Shown one piece after another: positions 58,901-64,000 of a stretch of DNA of 64,000 bases. The first letter of the stretch is position 1, and each line of letters begins with the position of its first letter. Location of the stretch: NCBI RefSeq assembly GCF_002234675.1, contig NC_019866.2:24908531-24972530 (forward strand). Direction: 5' to 3'. The notes beneath the pieces are model-generated. The model saw only the letters and a program-made list of their open reading frames with translations, made no database searches and was not told the origin of the DNA. The position numbers were made by a program, and so were the translations under genes. The stretch comes from Oryzias latipes. Lineage: Eukaryota > Chordata > Actinopteri > Beloniformes > Adrianichthyidae.

Positions 58901-61900
58901 ACTTCAGTTTTGGAACTGTTGAGTTGGAGAAAAGTGGAAGAAGGGAGGAAGGAGGAAGTGATGAGGAGGGTTTAGTAGAAATGTAGAGCTGGGTGTCGTC
59001 CGCATAGCAATGGAACATGTACACTTTGCACCCATTGCAAGGATGAAAACTGGTCATACGTGAATATACACGTGGAAAAAGTGAGAATAGTTGTGGCCTT
59101 GTAATTTTCACTGATGTTTCACGAATGAACCAAGTTACAACCTGGAAGAAGTACGAATAAAACACACAAAGAGAACATAAACCAACGTAAAAGCTAATTC
59201 TGGCCCAAAACCTGTGTGTCAATTACGCAATTTTATCGTAATATGTGCGCCGTAGACATAGGACAGCACGGCAAAAAAGTATTCAGTCAACCACCAGTTG
59301 TCCAAGTCCTCCCACTTAAAAATGATGATAAAGGCCTGGGATTTTCATCATAGGTAGACCTCAAATATGAGAGACGAAATGAGGGAAAAATGCATTCATG
59401 AATGAATAAGAAAATAAATCCAGAAAATATCTTGATTTATTTTAACAATGTATTCGTAAATAATGGTAAAACATAAATATTTGGTAAAGAACAAAAGTTC
59501 AACTTAATACTTTGATCATTGCCAACAAAGGATATGTAACATATAGGGATAAGGACATTTTCTCCATGCATATCTGCTCTATGGGGTTGAGATCTGAAGA
59601 CCGGCTAAGCTACTCCAGGACTTTGAAATAGTTCTTACGAAGCCACTCCTTCATGTGTTTGGGCTGGTTGTCCTGCTGATAGACGCAGCCACGTTTTATC
59701 TTCAATGCTGAGGGGAAGGAGGATTTCACTCCAAATCTGAACAAACATGGCCCCATTCATTCTACCAAAAAGTTCTGTTGTGGTTTCATCTGACCATAGG
59801 ACATTCTCCCAATCCTCTTCTGGATCCTCCAAATGTTCTTTAGCAGACTGTAGACGGACCTGCACATGTACTGGCTTTAGCAGGGGGACACGTCTGGCCC
59901 TGCAGGGTTTGAGTCCCTGGTGGTGTAGTGTGTTACTGATGGTAGCCTTTGTTCCTTTGGTCCTTCACTAGGTCCCCCGTGTGGTTCTGGGATCTTTGCT
60001 CACCGTTCTTGTGATTTGCACTTTCAGGGCAAAGGTTTCACACCTCAATTCCTCATTTTTCTTCACTTCTCCAGGATCTTCTCTCTGCATGTGCCGCTGG
60101 ACTCCAGGATCCTGGTGGCTCTGATCTACAAGGCGTCTCCCGGGATCTCCGTCTCTCTGCAGCTGAGCACAGACGTCCATCACTTCCCCCCAAACGACCA
60201 GCGGGACGCCAAGAGTGAGGCTTCCTTCTGACCACACATTTCTTTTGATGGGAGGGGCAGGAACAGACGCTGTTAGGCTGCATGGTCTTGGACACCATTT
60301 AGATTTGTCAATTTCCATGCGGGAACCTCCCAAATGGATAAATAAAGTTGTCTATCTATCTATCTAGATTTACTGTGTGGGAGAATTTTAGGCTGAAAGC
60401 CCAAAAGAATCCTCTCTAATAGTAGGACTTTTTTTCCTAAGTTCAGCTTTGAATTTATGCTTAGAACTGCAAATGTCTCACTTCTCTCCAGTTTGTGAGA
60501 AAACTGCCATCACGTCCAAAAACGAGGAGTTGTATTTTGTTTGTTATATTCAATGAGAAAATATCATTTCCTCAAAATGTGCAGCAGACCTGAGAAAAGT
60601 CCTGTTTGTGGTTCTGCAGCAGCGCCTGGACATCCTCAGCAGCACAGACCTCTGGTCCTTCCTTACTCATTCCGTTCTGCCTCAGATTCTTTTCTTTTTT
60701 TTAACATCTTCTTAAAAATCCTCATTTTTTTCACATTTTTTTTTTGTAGTTCAAGTTATTCAGGTTCTAAACCAACCAATCAGAAGCCTCAGTAAAAGTA
60801 GGTGGTCTCACATCCAACATTCTAAACGTTTGATTGACAGATTTCGTGTAGCCCACTTTCAAGTGGAAGCTGTGTCCCGACAAGCGCACTCCTGATTGGC
60901 TGCCATGGAAACGTTGACCGACTCGGATGAATCCCCGCTTAAGGCCGTGTCACACAGCTGAAAACTGGTCATACATATGTGGAAAAAGTGAGAAAAGCTT
61001 TGGTCTTTACGTGAAATTTACACAGATTTATCACAAATGAACTGCGTTAGAACCACAGAAGAAGTACGAAAAAAAACACGTAAACCAGCCTAGGACATGT
61101 ATCGTGTGATTATCGCTCTGTCTATATGGAATTCATCAGTGACTGATGCATCAATTACATACTTTGAACGCCGTATGCGTGATATGAAAGTTAGACATCG
61201 GTGGTTCATGCATGAAAAGTCTGTTAGACATACGTGGAACGGTCATGGAGAGACACAAAAATCACGCATGACTGTGTAAGATTTATGTGATAATTGCATA
61301 TAAACGACTTGATTTTGAATCCACCAAAACTTCTGAACATCTCAAAACCAAATTCACGTAAGGACCCGTCGTCCAAAACAACAAACGCAAGAAACACGCA
61401 TGAATCACAAAAGACCGACACGTGGACGATGCATGTCGTTGTTGTGTGACACGGCCTTGACTGACTTCTGGTTCCAACATGGCAGCCTCCGCATTGCAAA
61501 AGACTGTCGACGGCATTGACTCCTTTGGTTGGAGTTGGAAGTAAACCACTTCCTATGGGTTCCAAAACGTTCACTGATCCGGTTCCAATGCGTTCATTGA
61601 TCCGGTTCCAATGCGTTAACTGATCCGGTTCCAATGCGTTAACTGATCCGGTTCCAACGCGCTCACTGATCCGGTTCCAACGCGTTCACTGATTTGGTTC
61701 CAATGCGTTAACTGATCCGGTTCCAATGCGTTCACTGATTTGGTTCCAATGCGTTAACTGATCCGGTTCCAATGCTTTCATTGATCCGGTTCCAACGCGC
61801 TCACTGATCCGGTTCCAATGCGTTAACTGATCCGGTTCCAATGCGTTAACTGATCCGGTTCCAACGCGCTCACTGATCCGGTTCCAACGCGCTCACTGAT

Positions 61901-63966
61901 CCGGTTCCAACGCGCTCACTGATCCGGTTCCAATGCGTTAACTGATCCGGTTCCAATGCTTTCATTGATCCGGTTCCAACGCGCTCACTGATCCGGTTCC
62001 AATGCGTTAACTGATCCGGTTCCAATGCGTTAACTGATCCGGTTCCAACGCGCTCACTGATCCGGTTCCAACGCGCTCACTGATCCGGTTCCAACGCGCT
62101 CACTGATCCGGTTCCAACGCGCTCACTGATCCGGTTCCAATGCGTTAACTGATCCGGTTCCAACGCGCTCACTGATCCGGTTCCAATGCGTTCACTGATT
62201 TGGTTCCAATGCGTTCACTGATCTGGTTCTCAGATGCTGTATGGTATAAACGGTGCCGGCTTCAGTCTGATTCACACTTTTCACTCCACAATGTTTTACT
62301 GCTGTGGTTTGAAAAGGTTTTCCTTGTTTTGGGGGAAAATGTTCTATTTGCGGACAGGAGCTCTCATCGAAACACGAGGGTGTAATCTATTCCTGGCTCC
62401 TGGTGGTTGAACGGTTGCTTAGGAACTGAAACTGGATGTGTTTTTAATCTGTGGGCTGATGCCTGTGAGCTTAGTGCTGATGGTTGTTCTCCTGCGGCTG
62501 CAGCCATCAGTCTGACTCCTGAGGCGCTGGACAACGGCCACCATTTAATGAAGCACCTCACTCATCTTCACCTGGAGGGAAACCGGACCGCGGACGGTTG
62601 GACCTTCAGGTGAGCCATCCCAGCGGCTGCCACGGGCAGGTCTTAGTCTGCGGCTCAGGTGTGTTTCTCTGACAGAGGCTCAGAGGTGGAGCTTCGCGGC
62701 TGCATCCTCAGAGACGTTGGCGTGCTCATCCAGCGGGATGGCGAGCCCGGAGATGTGCCTTTCAGCTGCCGGCTGGGCAAGATCATGGTGAGACGGGGGC
62801 TCTTTTCATGTTTTCACAGCTTCCATCATGAAGACAATCAGATGACAGAACAGGACGGCGTCTGTCTGCTGTGACCATCTGACGGAGAACAGGAATGAGA
62901 CGAACCCTGGAACGTCCTCGTACTGAACGTTGCATAAAAACATGGACTTGGTCTCAGCCTCTTTTCAGAAACCACCAGAAAATAAACTGCATCCACTGCT
63001 GCAAGACATAAATATGGTTTGGGACTTATTCGGCCGTTCTTCACAGCCAAACTTCATATTTTAGTTTGATAAATCCAAGAGGTCCCCGTGACAAGCAGCA
63101 GACGCACTTATGAATGTCAGCAGGTGGCTGCAGAGCCCGTCTTGCTGCGGCGCTCCACCTGACTCCTCACGCCAAACGCCTCCTCTGGAGGAAACTCACT
63201 GAATTCCAACAATTCATGCATGTATACGTCATGGTACAGGGGGAGAGCGGTCAACCTCTGATTGGAACATTGCAGGTTCGGATCCTGCCTTATGTTGTAG
63301 TGAGTCTTTGGGCAAGACACTGAAGCCCTCATTGCCCCTGGTGGGGGAAGTTTGGCGCCATTCGGTAGCGGAGTCGCCATCTGTGTGTGTGTTTGTGTGT
63401 GTGTTTGTGTGCATGGGTGACTGTAAAGCACAAAGTGGGTTTCCAGCATGGAGCGTTTACACAGATCCTTTCTAAAGCTGCTCAGACTCTTCTTTTCATT
63501 TGAACGATGATGATCTAAATCTGTCAGTGACGGGATGATCCTAACCCGCACCTCGCTGGTCTTCTTCTGTCAGGTGGTGGACGTGGCGAGTCTGGAGGCG
63601 CCCCCTCCCCCGGTGCGGGGGGTGTGCGTTGAAGACATCGTTTGGTTCCGTGGCTCTGGCACCCCCCCCCAACGGTCTCCGCTCCTGAACGCCACTCTGC
63701 ACTGGGAGTACTCCTCTGAGCTCGTGCATCATTTCAAAGTCCACCGGCGCCGTCTGAGAGGACCGGACCCCCGGATCCCTCCGGGGCCCCTGGAGCTGGT
63801 GGGCCGGGCGCACGCCAACCTGTTCAGGGTGACGGCGCTGGCGGTGCCAGAGCCACCAAGCCTGCTGGAGCTGGTGGTGGAACCGGTCCTCCTGGTGGAC
63901 GTCCCCGTGCCTGAGGAGCTCTGGGGCAGAAGGCAGCTCAGCTACACGGAGGCGGCTGCACCGTGA
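52905..63966 (+). CDS. engase: Cytosolic endo-beta-N-acetylglucosaminidase (ENGASE, GH85)
   Basis: Fourteen exons: 52905-52984, 53786-53839, 53958-54155, 54257-54405, 54540-54694, 55554-55702, 55768-55939, 56005-56111, 56187-56298, 57267-57454, 60075-60214, 62504-62609, 62676-62787, 63574-63966; 2115 nt, 704 aa (human 743). ENGASE cuts the chitobiose core of free N-glycans in the cytosol; the start [20 protein letters not shown] is charged, with no signal peptide, as expected. The GH85 barrel shows [32 protein letters not shown], the catalytic segment [10 protein letters not shown] (Asn and Glu of the N-x-E pair), [37 protein letters not shown] and APGWVYE. Later exons form the beta-sandwich region. 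Two ATGs (52895 and 52905) lie close; only 52905 is in frame. Confidence 0.95.
55103..55451. mobile_element. Foldback MITE with about 85-bp inverted ends
   Basis: The ends GTACGGTGGCCCAGAAGGGT and its inverse ACCCTTCTGGGCCACCGTAC extend as a nearly perfect inverted repeat of about 85 bp on each side (AACACAACACAAAATAACAC and so on). The 349-bp element lies in engase intron 5, about 100 bp before exon 6. No clear target duplication was found. Confidence 0.85.
56641..56900 (+). mobile_element. tRNA-derived SINE in engase intron 9
   Basis: The head has an A-box-like TAGTGGTTAGCACT (56651) and a B box GGTTCAAATCC (56687-56697). The body has GCATGCGTGGAAACTTGC, GACCCATCAGGGGATCC and a GATGGATGGATGG tail. 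This is the layout of a common fish SINE. Confidence 0.75.
58034..59263. mobile_element. MITE (AAGGCCGTGTCACACA ends), copy A, broken by a LINE and cut by a Tc1
   Basis: It starts AAGGCCGTGTCACACAGC, is interrupted at about 58051, and resumes at 59044 with GAAAACTGGTCATACGTG and GTGGAAAAAGTGAGAA, as in the complete copy B (60941-61458). The right end is lost where the Tc1-like element begins (59264). Confidence 0.7.
58051..59043 (-). mobile_element. L2/Maui-like LINE fragment
   Basis: On the - strand the reverse-transcriptase active site [13 protein letters not shown] is readable (about 59015-58975), followed by decayed sequence including [18 protein letters not shown] (near 58640). It ends in a short ATT/TAA repeat tail at 58075-58055, as L2-type LINEs do. 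The 5' part is missing. Confidence 0.8.
59264..60013 (-). mobile_element. Tc1-like transposon remnant ending 61 bp before engase exon 11
   Basis: The left end CAGCACGGCAAAAAAGTATT is the terminal repeat of a widespread fish Tc1 family. On the - strand the transposase piece [20 protein letters not shown] carries the second catalytic Asp block, and [20 protein letters not shown] lies further on. The right part stops at GTTCTTGTGAT (60013), so the element is truncated. Confidence 0.85.
60295..60366. repeat. SINE-like tail and TCTA microsatellite
   Basis: GGGAACCTCCCAAATGGATA, then AATAAAGTTG and TCTATCTATCTATC. This tail is typical of short fish retroposons. The body is not recognisable. Confidence 0.5.
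60941..61458. mobile_element. MITE (AAGGCCGTGTCACACA ends), copy B, complete
   Basis: A perfect 16-bp inverted repeat, AAGGCCGTGTCACACA (60941-60956) and TGTGTGACACGGCCTT (61443-61458), bounds a 518-bp non-coding element in engase intron 11. Confidence 0.85.
61557..62230. repeat. 23-bp minisatellite in engase intron 11, about 29 copies
   Basis: Unit TGATCCGGTTCCAATGCG plus TTAAC or CTCAC. Variants are AACGCG/AATGCG, GATCCGG/GATTTGG and GTTAACT/GCTCACT. A rare AATGCTTTCATTG unit recurs at 61771 and 61955, exactly eight units (184 bp) apart, showing a higher-order duplication. Confidence 0.95.
63234..63455 (+). mobile_element. tRNA-headed SINE (forward copy) in engase intron 13
   Basis: The head GAGCGGTCAACCTCTGATTG and a B box GGTTCGGATCC (63275-63285) are followed by GAGTCTTTGGGCAAGACACT, GGCGCCATTCGGTAGCGGAG, a GT-rich tract and GTGGGTTTCCAGCATGGAGC. 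Same family as 29270-29492. Confidence 0.75.
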
Positions 63967-64000
63967 TGAGGGCCTCATGCAGTCTGTGACTGGAAGGAGG

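Noticed and set aside
63541..63978. Minus-strand frame of 145 codons over engase exon 14
   Set aside because: It is antisense to the terminal engase exon, which has matching phase, splice acceptor and stop on +.

Overview
The window looks like vertebrate nuclear DNA, almost certainly from a teleost fish. The genes are split into small exons with GT-AG introns, and the mobile DNA is typical of fish: Tc1-like elements, hAT and Harbinger-like MITEs, L2-like LINEs and tRNA-headed SINEs. I cannot name the species from sequence alone. Four genes were reconstructed exon by exon with every reading phase closing: dus1l, slc16a3 (MCT4), csnk1d and engase. Their human counterparts lie together in chromosome 17q25.3, so the block looks like conserved synteny.

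Layout, left to right. (1) 116-2576, + strand: the protease domain of a trypsin-like S1A gene whose first exons lie off the window; its catalytic serine is replaced by tyrosine. (2) 2790-3775: a dead Tc1-like transposon. (3) 4916-15864, - strand: dus1l, 13 coding exons, 488 aa. Its 4.6-kb intron 7 holds a nest of transposons four levels deep. (4) 19332-25273 (coding), - strand: slc16a3, five coding exons, 499 aa, with a likely non-coding first exon near 30961-31090. A 2-kb minisatellite of 11-bp units lies in the first intron. (5) 31474-38966: a 7.5-kb array of a 38-bp unit, about 400 bp upstream of the slc16a3 promoter. (6) 42792-50602, - strand: csnk1d, nine coding exons, 405 aa, with a CRE/ETS-type promoter near 51000. 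(7) 52905-63966, + strand: engase, 14 coding exons, 704 aa; its introns are filled by a foldback MITE, SINEs, an L2 LINE, a Tc1 remnant and a 23-bp minisatellite.

The genes do not form a functional pathway. Dus1l reduces uridines in tRNA, MCT4 exports lactate, casein kinase 1 delta is a clock and signalling kinase, and ENGASE trims free N-glycans in the cytosol. What stands out is repeat content: at least eight minisatellite families (10, 11, 12, 17, 20, 23, 31 and 38 bp units) make up roughly a sixth of the window. In several of them the unit variants differ mostly at CpG sites.

I found no convincing new multi-gene system. The best leads are the serine-to-tyrosine protease homologue, the 38-bp and 11-bp arrays around slc16a3, the dated transposon nest, and a hairpin carrying RFX-type X-box sites downstream of csnk1d.
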